30,034 nt of DNA from a virus. Below, piece by piece: positions 14,457 to 21,911 of this stretch (position 1 is the first letter of the stretch; every line of letters begins with the position of its first letter). A program made the translations under genes and the position numbers. The stretch is taken from positions 1-30,034 of the IMG/VR virus record IMGVR_UViG_3300019758_000021; one strand, given 5' to 3'. The notes beneath the pieces were generated by a model that was given only the letters and a program-made list of their open reading frames with translations, ran no database searches and was not told the DNA's origin.

Positions 14457-14485
14457 ATTATACCATTAATTTTTTTATCTTACAA
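14457..14485 (-). promoter_or_regulatory. sigma-A promoter overlapping the end of the minor capsid gene
   Basis: On the minus strand TTGTAA (14485-14480), 17 bp, TATAAT (14462-14457), preceded by TGG and so an extended -10. The -35 uses the last codons of the minor capsid gene, and its TAA stop (14477-14475) lies in the spacer. The transcript would reach a terminator after about 120 nt. Confidence 0.7.
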
Positions 14486-15638
14486 CTGCATTTGCTTTAT
14501 TGCTTAAACTGACATCAAAACCATGCACAAATAACCTTGTTTGCTGAGTTCTTCCTGTCTCTTTCATGAAGTTTTCTAGTTCAACTCTGCTTTTTTTAAG
14601 CTTTATTGATTCGTTTTTAAAACCAACTTGATCATTTGTGTAATCAGACAAAACAACACGCCTTTTGTTCTTTACAACATTGCGTTCTAGCCTTCTTTGG
14701 GTTTGTGACTCTTTATAGATAACGTCATTTTCTTCAGCATTGTAATGCTTAAACGTCCTTTCTGATATTCCGGGAACAAACGGATAAAAGAAATGTCTAC
14801 AATTTGCACCTTGAAGTCCAGCAACGTCGCCATAATTGGTAGCTTCGGTTAAATTTCTGTATTTAGAATTGCTACCAACAAGCATATACACATAACCTTG
14901 CCATCGTGCATGGTCGGGTCTTGCTCCAACATGGCTAGAAACCTCAACATGATTGTTTCCGTATTCTCCCATGCGCTCAATTTGCATATCTCCTGTGGTT
15001 TTTACCGTTGGCGACACTATCTCTCGTCTAACGGCTGATTCCATAGAATATCGAATAGTTTTACCGCTATCACTTACATAAGTTTGACCAGTTATGCCAT
15101 AATCAGATAATTGTCTAGTAGCTAATCTAATAGCGCTATTGTAATCTCTGACACCGGTTGAAACTTCGACTTGCACTTTTGAAAGAGTTCTTAAAAATTC
15201 TTTGCTAGATGATTCTATTGCTGACGTTCTAATTAAGTTATAAGCATCATCAGCGTTCTTAATTGACGTTTTAAGAATGTTTAAAACCGCGTTTGACTCA
15301 GTGTAAGGCGTTGGGTTTGCGCTTAACAATCCTTGCCGAACGGCTTTTAAATACGTTTTCTCGTCATGATCCATGGTTTCAAATCCGATCAATTCGTACA
15401 TTTCAGCAATGTCTTTTTTGACTTTTTTTTCATATTTCTTTATTACCTTTAACTGATCTGAGTTTAATTTTTTATTTTTCAAAACCATTTCATCATACCA
15501 CTTAGAAATGTTTGACTCGTTCACATCAATACTGGCATTGAGAAGTTTTGATATATTAATAAGCATGTCCATTTCAATAATGTTAAAATCATCAAATACA
15601 ACGCTCTGTATACTGTTTAATCTGTTGGTATTAATCAT
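14475..15638 (-). CDS. phage minor capsid protein (Phage_min_cap2/MuF-like)
   Basis: A 387-residue protein. The N-terminal half is helical. The conserved part at about 170-290 includes RDYNSAIRLATRQLSDYGIT, the ESAVRREIVSPTVKTTGDMQ segment, EVSSHVGARPDHARWQG and QGANCRHFFYPFVPG, all hallmarks of the Phage_min_cap2 family in A118-like phages. These are MuF-like head proteins found inside or at the portal. The start ATG overlaps the portal stop by 4 nt (ATGA). No toxin or extra enzymatic domain is apparent at the C-terminus, which ends in a lysine-rich helix and a short beta stretch. Confidence 0.87.
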   Translation of the reverse strand: MINTNRLNSIQSVVFDDFNIIEMDMLINISKLLNASIDVNESNISKWYDEMVLKNKKLNSDQLKVIKKYEKKVKKDIAEMYELIGFETMDHDEKTYLKAVRQGLLSANPTPYTESNAVLNILKTSIKNADDAYNLIRTSAIESSSKEFLRTLSKVQVEVSTGVRDYNSAIRLATRQLSDYGITGQTYVSDSGKTIRYSMESAVRREIVSPTVKTTGDMQIERMGEYGNNHVEVSSHVGARPDHARWQGYVYMLVGSNSKYRNLTEATNYGDVAGLQGANCRHFFYPFVPGISERTFKHYNAEENDVIYKESQTQRRLERNVVKNKRRVVLSDYTNDQVGFKNESIKLKKSRVELENFMKETGRTQQTRLFVHGFDVSLSNKANAVVR

Positions 15639-17125
15639 TCATCATCAACCACTTCCATAGTTTGTTCCTGTAGCGTCAGCTTTCTAATATTTATTCTTTT
15701 TACTTTTTCAATCGCTTGTTCTTCTGATAACTTGTAAACTCTCATGAAGTATTCTACATGATCGATAATGTTTGAATTTACTTCTAGCAAAGCCGATCTT
15801 CTTACGCTTTCTGTATCTTCAAAAATTGAATCGTCAAAATTTATAGTTATCCCTTGTTTTTCATCAAACCCACCAATAAAAAGTAAATTTTTTGTCATTT
15901 CGATAAGAACTTGTTCAACGTTTAATTGGTCGCCTTTTACAGTTCTAAATAAAGGGTTTTTGTCGCTGATAACTTCGGTGGCTGTTTTCAACTGACCACC
16001 TTCGAATTTGTAATATCCGTTACCAAACCCGCACATAAAACCTAATATGCTTAACTGAGTATTTAAGGCTTTTTCGCATTGGTCTATTCTCATTTCCATG
16101 TTTATCTCTTTGATAAAGGTTTCTGAATCGCTTCCTAAATCCATTGATTGATAAACTAAATCGTTAGGATCGAATAAAACTTCCAACGCTCCGTTTGTTG
16201 CTTTTCTAGCCATCGTCATTTTGTCATTGACTACAATTCTTTTTTTAGAGAGACTAACTTCATTGTCCATATTGTCAAAAGCGTTATCAACAGCTTCTAA
16301 CGAACTTATAGAATTTGCAAAAATAGAAATTCCGTAACCTGGCTCGTAAGATACATCCTCATACATATTATTGGCAATGGTCGGCTTGAATATTTGAAAA
16401 GGAATCAACCCATCAGGAATCATCACAACATCAGAAACATTTTCGTTGTAAACTTCAGATAATTTCTTACCTTTTTTGTCAAAGGTCAAATCTCTGTTAT
16501 CGACAATATACCCGACATGTTCAGGGTCTATTCCTAATTCGATTCTAGCTTCCGCTATTTCAGGCGTACTCGCTGCATCGTCGATTAGTATAAAAGCTGA
16601 GACGTGATAAATAATGCTATCGTTTTTTTGTTCCGACGAATACAAAACACAATCGGTGATTTGACCATTTATAACTCTTAGCGGAATTATAGAATGAACT
16701 GTGTAATACTCAATAACAGGCTTTCCTTTTATTACAAATTCAGCTAACGCACCCGTACCCAACGCACAGGCTTTTTCAAAAGTTTTTTTAGACTCTGTTC
16801 TAAATCTATTAAATTTTAGCGTTTTGTCGATGTAGCTTTGAGCGTTCTTATCATCAACTGTTATTTTGACCATTTCGTTAAATGTCAACCCAGCTCGATC
16901 TTCGCACATTTTTTTACCCATTCTCAATTGCTTTTTAGTCAAAGAAATTTTCTTTTTACCATTCCAGATGCTATATTTGTGAAAATCTCCTATGCCTTTA
17001 TACCAAGATTGCCAAACGTCAGTCAAAAGAGAATGTTCTTTTATGTTGCAATTTCCATTAATTCCATAACCTAAATTATTCATATAGGTCCTGTTAATAA
17101 AATTGATAATGCTGTCATTTTTCAT
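15635..17125 (-). CDS. portal protein (A118/SPP1 type)
   Basis: A 496-residue portal. It has the N-terminal helix with WYKGIGDFHKYSIWNGKKK, MGKKMCEDRAGLTFNEMVKI, the region AFDNMDNEVSLSKKRIVVND, and LNTQLSILGFMCGFGNGYYK followed by TATEVISDKNPLFRTVKG; this is the A118-type pattern. Portals form the dodecameric ring through which DNA enters and leaves the head. It begins 17 nt after the TerL stop with AAAGGG as SD and is followed by the minor capsid gene with a 4-nt overlap. A very acidic tail ends the protein. Confidence 0.88.
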   Translation of the reverse strand: MKNDSIINFINRTYMNNLGYGINGNCNIKEHSLLTDVWQSWYKGIGDFHKYSIWNGKKKISLTKKQLRMGKKMCEDRAGLTFNEMVKITVDDKNAQSYIDKTLKFNRFRTESKKTFEKACALGTGALAEFVIKGKPVIEYYTVHSIIPLRVINGQITDCVLYSSEQKNDSIIYHVSAFILIDDAASTPEIAEARIELGIDPEHVGYIVDNRDLTFDKKGKKLSEVYNENVSDVVMIPDGLIPFQIFKPTIANNMYEDVSYEPGYGISIFANSISSLEAVDNAFDNMDNEVSLSKKRIVVNDKMTMARKATNGALEVLFDPNDLVYQSMDLGSDSETFIKEINMEMRIDQCEKALNTQLSILGFMCGFGNGYYKFEGGQLKTATEVISDKNPLFRTVKGDQLNVEQVLIEMTKNLLFIGGFDEKQGITINFDDSIFEDTESVRRSALLEVNSNIIDHVEYFMRVYKLSEEQAIEKVKRINIRKLTLQEQTMEVVDDE

Positions 17126-17142
17126 AGATTCAACCCTTTCTT

Positions 17143-18402
17143 TTATTTGCCGTAGTTAACCGACAACTCTATTTGTGACATAACGCTTTCGAACGAGTAT
17201 TCAAAAGCATCAAGTGTATCAATATTGCTGGTGCCATCATCTAAACGTACATCAACCATTTTGGTGTTATCTTCCCAAACAGCACCGCTAAAAGCATCAA
17301 TAGTAATATCGCAACAATCCAAAATATAAAACCGTCGTTTCCCGAACATCATGTTTTCAAACCTTATGCGCTCGTTAATTTCTCGTTTCATAGAATTGTT
17401 AACCTTTATTCCAAAGCCGTTTTTAATTAATGACGATTGCAAACCGTTTTTTAATACTTGTTCGGCGCTATCTGCCCAAACGCCCATTATTTGATACTGC
17501 GGGTAAAATGCACTTATTTGTTTAACGAACTTAATAAATTCTAAGTTTAGTTTATCAGGATCCATTTGTTCCGTTTTACGGTAATCTTTTAACGCGTAAA
17601 TGCGCCTTAAATCACTAGATATAAACGTTGCGTTAAAAGCTTGCCCCGACTTGTTGCCACCAAAGTCAACGCCTATTTGAATAAACCCCTGTTCGCCTTC
17701 AGGTAATTTAGGTATTATAAACTCACTCTTTTTTCTTATAAAATGAGGATAACAAGAACCTTCAGCAGCAACCCATCGACCTAATATAAATCTATCAAAG
17801 TATACAGTTCCTTGATATTCAAGTTCTAAGGCTTTAATAAACTCAGCATCAAGATAAGTGTTGTCATAAATGGTAAATTGTCTCCATGCTAAATCAACAC
17901 CCTTTTGTTCTGATTCTTCTTGCCACTTTTTAAGCCAATGATTAGGAGCATCAGGGTTACACGTCGCATCACAACATGCTTCCTTAGAATCAAGCCTTGA
18001 TTGAAGCATCATAAAAACGTCTTTGTGGTGAGTTGTCAATTCGTCTAGGTATGCGTATATCAATCCGGCACCTTGTATCTTCGTAACAGCTCGCTTGTTA
18101 TCAGCTCCAACAACGCGCATTTTACGACCAAATATATTGCAGTAGTTTATCCCGTCAGAGCCTTTCTTGACCTCGGAAACGTGTTCGTAACCAAATATAC
18201 CGCGCATAGGTTCAAGAACGTTGTACGATAACGTAGAAAGCGTTTTTCCTATCATTATCATATTGCCTTCTGGCAACTCAGCAATGCGGTAAGGAACTTT
18301 AAAATAAGAACCGTGCGTCTTGCCTGATCTAGTGGCCCCATAATCAATATTCCAGCGGTGATGCCTGTCATTGATAGTTTCTATCTGCTTAGGTGTAAAC
18401 AT
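17143..18402 (-). CDS. terL: terminase large subunit, PBSX/Terminase_3 type
   Basis: A 419-residue packaging motor and nuclease. It shows Walker A GATRSGKTH (residues 22-30), a coupling region with RAVTKIQGAGLIYAY, Walker B LIYAYLDE (114-121) and the RNase H-like nuclease with acidic residues in GVDFGGNKSGQ, GVWADSAEQV and NIDTLDAFEYSF. PBSX-type large subunits are usually found in headful (pac) phages. The ATG overlaps the last base of the small subunit stop (TAATG). All catalytic motifs look intact. Confidence 0.94.
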   Translation of the reverse strand: MFTPKQIETINDRHHRWNIDYGATRSGKTHGSYFKVPYRIAELPEGNMIMIGKTLSTLSYNVLEPMRGIFGYEHVSEVKKGSDGINYCNIFGRKMRVVGADNKRAVTKIQGAGLIYAYLDELTTHHKDVFMMLQSRLDSKEACCDATCNPDAPNHWLKKWQEESEQKGVDLAWRQFTIYDNTYLDAEFIKALELEYQGTVYFDRFILGRWVAAEGSCYPHFIRKKSEFIIPKLPEGEQGFIQIGVDFGGNKSGQAFNATFISSDLRRIYALKDYRKTEQMDPDKLNLEFIKFVKQISAFYPQYQIMGVWADSAEQVLKNGLQSSLIKNGFGIKVNNSMKREINERIRFENMMFGKRRFYILDCCDITIDAFSGAVWEDNTKMVDVRLDDGTSNIDTLDAFEYSFESVMSQIELSVNYGK

Positions 18403-18998
18403 TACTTCACCGCCTTGTCAAGAGACTTAATAAGGCTTTCTAAAGCCGACTCTTGATTAACTTTATCGTTAGTTTTTGTTTTCTTTTCAAACTCAAACTT
18501 TTCTCGATCAAGCTTAATTTTTTCTTCATCATATCGATTAAATGGCTTATCCATCCACTTCTCTTTTTGTCGGTTCTTTAACCAAAACGCTTGCGCCCCA
18601 ACGTTGGGAGGTGTATAAACTTCATCAATAGCTTCTATAATTACATCAACCATTATTAATCTACCCATCTTATCGTAAATAAGTTCGTCGTTTTTATCTT
18701 TTAGTGGTTGCCTTACCTTAAAAGCTTTTTTTAGTTGAGTTACATGACCTAAAGCGGTTTTATAAACAGCGTTTTCAACTTCTCGATCAGCTACCTCTTT
18801 TGTATTTTTTAAGACTTCCGAAAATTCCTCATATTCAAGTTTATATTTATTGAAAGATGAATAAGCTATTTTAAGGTTTATAGCAATTTGTTTTTCGCTA
18901 AGACCATCAAGGCACCATGCTTTAATGTCGTTAAATCTTGGTTTTACATGAGTTTCATATTTGTTTTTTCGACCTGATTTCTTTTTACTTTTAGCAAT
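18402..18998 (-). CDS. terS: terminase small subunit with a non-canonical start
   Basis: An open frame of 198 codons. The N-terminal part (SGRKNKYETHVKPRFNDIKA, then DGLSEKQIAINLKIAYSSFN, a helix-turn-helix) is the typical DNA-binding start of phage small terminases. The C-terminal part (AQAFWLKNRQKEKWMDKPFN) is typical of the oligomer and TerL-binding end. There is no ATG, GTG or TTG in frame until codon 111 (18668), which has no SD and would drop the HTH. A strong SD (AGGTGGTGG) precedes ATT at 18998 by 6 nt. An ATG 4 nt upstream (19002) is in another frame and meets TAA after two codons. I conclude either an AUU start or a +1 frameshift. Confidence 0.82.
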   Translation of the reverse strand: MAKSKKKSGRKNKYETHVKPRFNDIKAWCLDGLSEKQIAINLKIAYSSFNKYKLEYEEFSEVLKNTKEVADREVENAVYKTALGHVTQLKKAFKVRQPLKDKNDELIYDKMGRLIMVDVIIEAIDEVYTPPNVGAQAFWLKNRQKEKWMDKPFNRYDEEKIKLDREKFEFEKKTKTNDKVNQESALESLIKSLDKAVK

Positions 18999-19022
18999 AC
19001 ATAACCACCACCTTTCTATTCA

Positions 19023-19031
19023 ATTATAACA
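19023..19031 (-). promoter_or_regulatory. extended -10 promoter of the packaging operon
   Basis: On the minus strand TGTTATAAT (19031-19023), a TGn-extended -10, lies right after a terminator and 20 nt before the SD of the terminase small subunit. The -35 at 17 bp (TTTAGG) is poor. It would start the packaging and head transcript. Confidence 0.55.
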
Positions 19032-19032
19032 C

Positions 19033-19057
19033 AAAAGAAAAACCACCTAAAGGCGGT
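19033..19057 (-). terminator. terminator at the end of operon 3
   Basis: On the minus strand the stem ACCGCC/GGTGGT (19057-19052 / 19047-19042, one G-U pair) with a TTTA loop is followed by TTTTTCTTTT (19041-19033). It closes operon 3, and the packaging operon's extended -10 begins immediately after. Confidence 0.75.
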
Positions 19058-19067
19058 TAATCTAGTG

Positions 19068-19235
19068 TTATTGTTCTTTTCTGCTAAACAAGTTCTTTAA
19101 TCTTCCAAGTACCGACAAAGGCTTAAAATACTTGTCGTTCTTAGATGCTCCGTAAGCGCCAATGTAATTCATCCCAACATTTACTTTTCTGCTTGATCTT
19201 CTAACTTTTTTAGTTAGATGATTTCTGTTTTTCAT
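19068..19235 (-). CDS. small basic protein, 55 aa
   Basis: A 55-residue protein starting MKNRNHLTKKVRRSSRKVNV and ending in LFSRKEQ. About one residue in four is lysine or arginine, so it may bind nucleic acid. It has ATG with AAAGGGTG as SD at good spacing and is the last gene of operon 3, 10 nt before the terminator stem. I do not recognise the family. It is a real gene by SD, spacing and fit between neighbours. Confidence 0.62.
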   Translation of the reverse strand: MKNRNHLTKKVRRSSRKVNVGMNYIGAYGASKNDKYFKPLSVLGRLKNLFSRKEQ

Positions 19236-19250
19236 TATTGTACACCCTTT

Positions 19251-19589
19251 CTAAATAACCATTCCTATTGCCTTAGCTACAGATTGTCTAAACTCACTAA
19301 CATTAAACGCTTTTCTATCGTCGTCGTATCGATTTCGAGCCTTTAAGTCGCATTTTTTAAGTTCCTTTTCGTAAGCATCAAGAATCTTAAAGAAACCATC
19401 TGTGATTGTGGGCGCATTTACTTTGAATACACCCATATTGGTTCCTAATAGCCTTGGTGGATATTCTGCACACTCAAACTTAATGTCGCAGCTTCTAGAA
19501 AATCCAACTGCTTTAATTTGCAAACCTACTTCGTCAATTCTGAATACAAACGGTTTAATCGTCGTTAAATAATCTTTTACACCGCCCAT
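19251..19589 (-). CDS. unknown protein, 112 aa
   Basis: A 112-residue protein beginning MGGVKDYLTTIKPFVFRIDE. It contains strands (GLQIKAVGFSRSCDIKFECA), a Pro-rich turn and a C-terminal helical half (FFKILDAYEKELKKCDLKAR), ending with VAKAIGMVI. Two cysteines are present but no clear motif. Position just before the packaging operon is where late regulators of the ArpU/RinA kind often stand, but I see no helix-turn-helix, so no function is assigned. SD GGAGG. Confidence 0.65.
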   Translation of the reverse strand: MGGVKDYLTTIKPFVFRIDEVGLQIKAVGFSRSCDIKFECAEYPPRLLGTNMGVFKVNAPTITDGFFKILDAYEKELKKCDLKARNRYDDDRKAFNVSEFRQSVAKAIGMVI

Positions 19590-19591
19590 CG

Positions 19592-20038
19592 CTAATCCTC
19601 CAGCACTAAACTTTTAACAAGCTCATTTAACTTAAATTCTAAAGCGTCAATCTGTTCCTGGTAAGTAGAATACTCAACCTTGTTTCTTAGTCCGTTAACA
19701 ATACTTTCTAAATTAAGTATCTCAACCGTAAAATCGTTAATTACAACGTCGCTTTGCAATCCGTCAATAATATCCCAAGCGTTAGACAAACTGTTTTCTA
19801 AATCGTTATTTCGAGCTTCTAACTTCGTTGTTTCACCCTTTAACTTAACGACTTCTGACCGCAAACTAGAAATCATAGACAACAATTGCTGATCTGTTAC
19901 TTGCCGTTCTTCTTTAACTTCGATAGTTTTTTCTTGTAAAACTGCTTCCGACGTTGGAATAGAAGCTAATATCCCAAACGTTAAAACGCTTGTAATAATA
20001 CAAACGATGCCAATAATCAAATAATCATTTCTTTTCAT
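19592..20038 (-). CDS. membrane-anchored coiled-coil protein
   Basis: A 148-residue protein with an N-terminal membrane segment at about 7-27 (LIIGIVCIITSVLTFGILAS) that could be an anchor or an uncleaved signal. A long coiled coil follows from about 35 to 145 with regular Leu/Ile heptads (LLSMISSLRSEVVKLKGETT). The body is probably outside the cell. It starts 2 nt after a small gap holding no clear gene, has SD AAAGGAG, and lies 2 nt upstream of the 112-residue gene. Such proteins occur in phage early regions with unknown roles, such as superinfection exclusion or lysis timing; nothing here decides between them. Confidence 0.7.
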   Translation of the reverse strand: MKRNDYLIIGIVCIITSVLTFGILASIPTSEAVLQEKTIEVKEERQVTDQQLLSMISSLRSEVVKLKGETTKLEARNNDLENSLSNAWDIIDGLQSDVVINDFTVEILNLESIVNGLRNKVEYSTYQEQIDALEFKLNELVKSLVLED

Positions 20039-20149
20039 AATTTTTCTCCTTTAAAATCGTATTTTTTGTATTACTATTTGTTACCAGTAAGTAGCAATTG
20101 TGCTTTAAACTGCGCGTATCTTGATTCTTCATAAACAATTTGTTCTCAT
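20039..20149 (-). other. intergenic stretch with a possible frameshifted microgene
   Basis: Between two genes, an SD (GGTGGAG) and ATG at 20149 lead to only six codons. In the +1 frame an uninterrupted stretch encodes EQIVYEESRYAQFKAQLLL and a few more residues up to TAG. Removing one base after the ATG would join them to a 24-residue peptide. It may be a decayed microgene, a sequence error or chance. Confidence 0.25.
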
Positions 20150-20746
20150 CTACTCCACCACCTTTACAAATCTAAGCTTTTTAAGTTCGGCATCGTTGTT
20201 AAGACAACTAGGACTCCATCCTGTTTCTTTATTTAAAAACATAAGCGTGTTTGAAACTATTTTATACTTCTGACTGGTATAAACGCTAGTATACAAACAC
20301 CCATTTTCCATTTCGTCAAACCCAACCTGAATGACTTCTTCACGTTCCCATACAAGTTCGCCACGATCGTAGACTTTCATGATGTCATAGTCGCTATTTT
20401 CTGTGCGGGTTAAGTCTTTTTTAAACCTTTTGATATGCATGCAACCAAAACCGTTAACAACAAAAATATAATCCCCAATAACAACTCTTTTTTTGTTCGA
20501 TTCATCTTTTGGATTCCTATATTCAATCAGCATCCCATCTTTCAAATCAGCTTTAGTAAAGTCTTTGACTTCTTCGAGTTTGGAAATTTCAAATGCAATA
20601 ATGCGTCCATCTTCAAATTTTACATCAGGTACATTAACATCATTATCAACAACAATACCAACTTTTCCTAAATACTTTCTTTGCCAAGGTTGGATTTCCT
20701 CATATTTAATAATTCTAACCTTCATACCCATTCTAGCTTCTTTCAT
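20150..20746 (-). CDS. unknown phage protein of two beta-rich domains, 198 aa
   Basis: 198 residues from the ATG at 20746, which has GGGGGTAG upstream; a longer frame extends into the membrane microgene and is rejected. Domain 1 (about 1-58) resembles a KOW/SH3-like barrel (PWQRKYLGKVGIVVDN, VKFEDGRIIAFEISKLE). Domain 2 (about 59-198) has the pattern TKADLKDGMLIEYRNPK and DYDIMKVYDRGELVWERE, which I have seen in hypothetical proteins of Bacillota phages. Its role is unknown. It sits in operon 3 after the membrane microgene. Confidence 0.68.
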   Translation of the reverse strand: MKEARMGMKVRIIKYEEIQPWQRKYLGKVGIVVDNDVNVPDVKFEDGRIIAFEISKLEEVKDFTKADLKDGMLIEYRNPKDESNKKRVVIGDYIFVVNGFGCMHIKRFKKDLTRTENSDYDIMKVYDRGELVWEREEVIQVGFDEMENGCLYTSVYTSQKYKIVSNTLMFLNKETGWSPSCLNNDAELKKLRFVKVVE

Positions 20747-20757
20747 TACTCTACCCC

Positions 20758-20850
20758 CTACATAAACATAATCAAAATCAAAACAATAAACAAAATACCG
20801 ACAACTTCTTCTAACTTCTCGCTTTTGCTCTTTTCTTTCCACTTTTTCAT
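20758..20850 (-). CDS. 30-residue single-span membrane microprotein
   Basis: A short frame of 30 codons: a charged N-terminus MKKWKEKSKSEKLEE and then a hydrophobic segment VVGILFIVLILIMFM that ends at the stop. Its ATG overlaps the stop of the PAPS-reductase-family gene (ATGA), and the SD AAAGGAG is at ideal distance. It is followed 11 nt later by the next gene start. Too short for routine gene calling, but the SD, the coupling and a clean membrane segment argue that it is real. Confidence 0.65.
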   Translation of the reverse strand: MKKWKEKSKSEKLEEVVGILFIVLILIMFM

Positions 20851-21575
20851 TGTTTGTCTCCTTTCAAATTAAGTTGCAAACCTTCTCTTTTAAACCTTTG
20901 TTCTAATTCGTCAAGACTTTTGTTTTTCATATTATCGCCAATTTCGCGCTCTAACCATTTTAAATAACTCCATGTTTCGGGCATTTTAAAATAAATGTTC
21001 TTTAATTCTTTCAAGTTTTTGTTTCTACAACACTTACAACTAACTCGATCAAGAATTTCGTACAAACCACCCCAATCAAAACCCATGTCATAACAAAACT
21101 TTAACGCTTCTGACTCAACGATATTCCACTCGTTAAGAGGGTATCGTATTTCCCACTTCTTGTTATTGCCAATGGCTATCCTCTCGGGTTCATCGTGCGC
21201 TATTCCTTGGTATTCGATAATTTCGTTGTTGTATTTTTCTCTAATGTATTTAGAAAAAATATTTTTCTTATACTGAGTACCCCATCTACAAAGACCTCCA
21301 CACCATCCGTAACCTTTAGAACCTTTGTTTTTTCCTTTCTTTTTTTCGTATTCTAGCATGTAATACTCAAAGTCGTGTTCAAATTTAAGTGTTGTAAATT
21401 TGATGTCGTGAAAATTAAGGATTGATTTAACACTTTCAATATGTTTGTACATTTGTGGAAACTCTGCTGTTGTGTCGATAAAAACCACTTCATCAACTTT
21501 CATGCCGTTGGCAAGCATCGTCAAAAGCATTGCTGTGCTGTCTTTTCCGCCACTAAAACTAACTATGTGATTCAA
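20847..21575 (-). CDS. PAPS-reductase-family (PP-loop) protein
   Basis: A 242-residue protein of the adenine nucleotide alpha-hydrolase superfamily. The PP-loop SGGKDST lies at residues 8-14, GIAHDEPERI (125-134) corresponds to the second nucleotide-binding motif, and cysteines C92, C96 and the cluster C180, C182, C183 (CKCC) suggest a metal or Fe-S site as in DndC-like members. True PAPS reductase has a C-terminal redox Cys motif not seen here, so the substrate is open. The start is a TTG directly after the stop of the Cro-like gene, with AAAGGAG as SD. It is the second gene of operon 3. Confidence 0.85.
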   Translation of the reverse strand: MNHIVSFSGGKDSTAMLLTMLANGMKVDEVVFIDTTAEFPQMYKHIESVKSILNFHDIKFTTLKFEHDFEYYMLEYEKKKGKNKGSKGYGWCGGLCRWGTQYKKNIFSKYIREKYNNEIIEYQGIAHDEPERIAIGNNKKWEIRYPLNEWNIVESEALKFCYDMGFDWGGLYEILDRVSCKCCRNKNLKELKNIYFKMPETWSYLKWLEREIGDNMKNKSLDELEQRFKREGLQLNLKGDKQ

Positions 21576-21794
21576 TTACTTGTCTCCTTTCAAAAAATCA
21601 TCAACGCCACACCCAAAGTATTCAGATAACTTAACCGCTGCTTTCATTGTTGGATGCGCTTTGCCATTAACCCACCAAGATACAATTACCTCGGTCATTC
21701 CTACGTCATTAGCAAGTTGCTTCTGAGTAATGTTCTTTTTCTTAATCTGTTTCCTAATGTTCTCAGGAAAATTCTTAACGCTTAATTTTTGCAT
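21576..21794 (-). CDS. Cro/CI-like (XRE) helix-turn-helix regulator, 72 aa
   Basis: A 72-residue protein. The helix-turn-helix at about 24-46 (TQKQLANDVGMTEVIVSWWV) followed by GKAHPTMKAAVKLSEYFGCG is typical of single-domain XRE regulators. The N-terminal SVKNFPENIRKQIKKKNI forms helix 1. No oligomerisation or protease domain is present, so it is more Cro-like than CI-like. It is the first gene of operon 3 with a consensus promoter upstream, and probably controls it. SD AGAGGTG. Confidence 0.88.
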   Translation of the reverse strand: MQKLSVKNFPENIRKQIKKKNITQKQLANDVGMTEVIVSWWVNGKAHPTMKAAVKLSEYFGCGVDDFLKGDK

Positions 21795-21835
21795 TTACAC
21801 ACCTCTTTCTAATAAATTAATTAAATTTCACTTTA

Positions 21836-21864
21836 ATTATAACGCTATTAATTGTTTAAGTCAA
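21836..21864 (-). promoter_or_regulatory. sigma-A promoter of operon 3
   Basis: On the minus strand TTGACT (21864-21859), 17 bp, TATAAT (21841-21836), with an A/T-rich upstream element. It drives the XRE gene. The leader (about 21830-21800) is rich in AATTAATT palindromes that could be operator sites, although this is low-complexity sequence. Confidence 0.82.
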
Positions 21865-21880
21865 CTATAATTCCCAAAAT

Positions 21881-21904
21881 AAAAAAAGAGCGATCAACTC
21901 GCCC
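21881..21904 (-). terminator. terminator at the end of early operon 2
   Basis: On the minus strand a 6-bp stem GGGCGA/TCGCTC (21904-21899 / 21893-21888, one G-U pair) with a 5-nt loop is followed by seven T. It ends operon 2, 8 nt after the last gene and just before the operon 3 promoter. Confidence 0.8.
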
Positions 21905-21911
21905 CTTTAAA

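Noticed and set aside
20746-20842. N-terminal extension of the 198-residue protein
   Set aside because: This frame is the shadow of the 30-residue membrane peptide. The downstream ATG has GGGGGTAG.
21800-21835. AATTAATT palindromes in the operon 3 leader as operator
   Set aside because: They are short and in very A/T-rich sequence, so chance is a sufficient explanation; mentioned only with the promoter.
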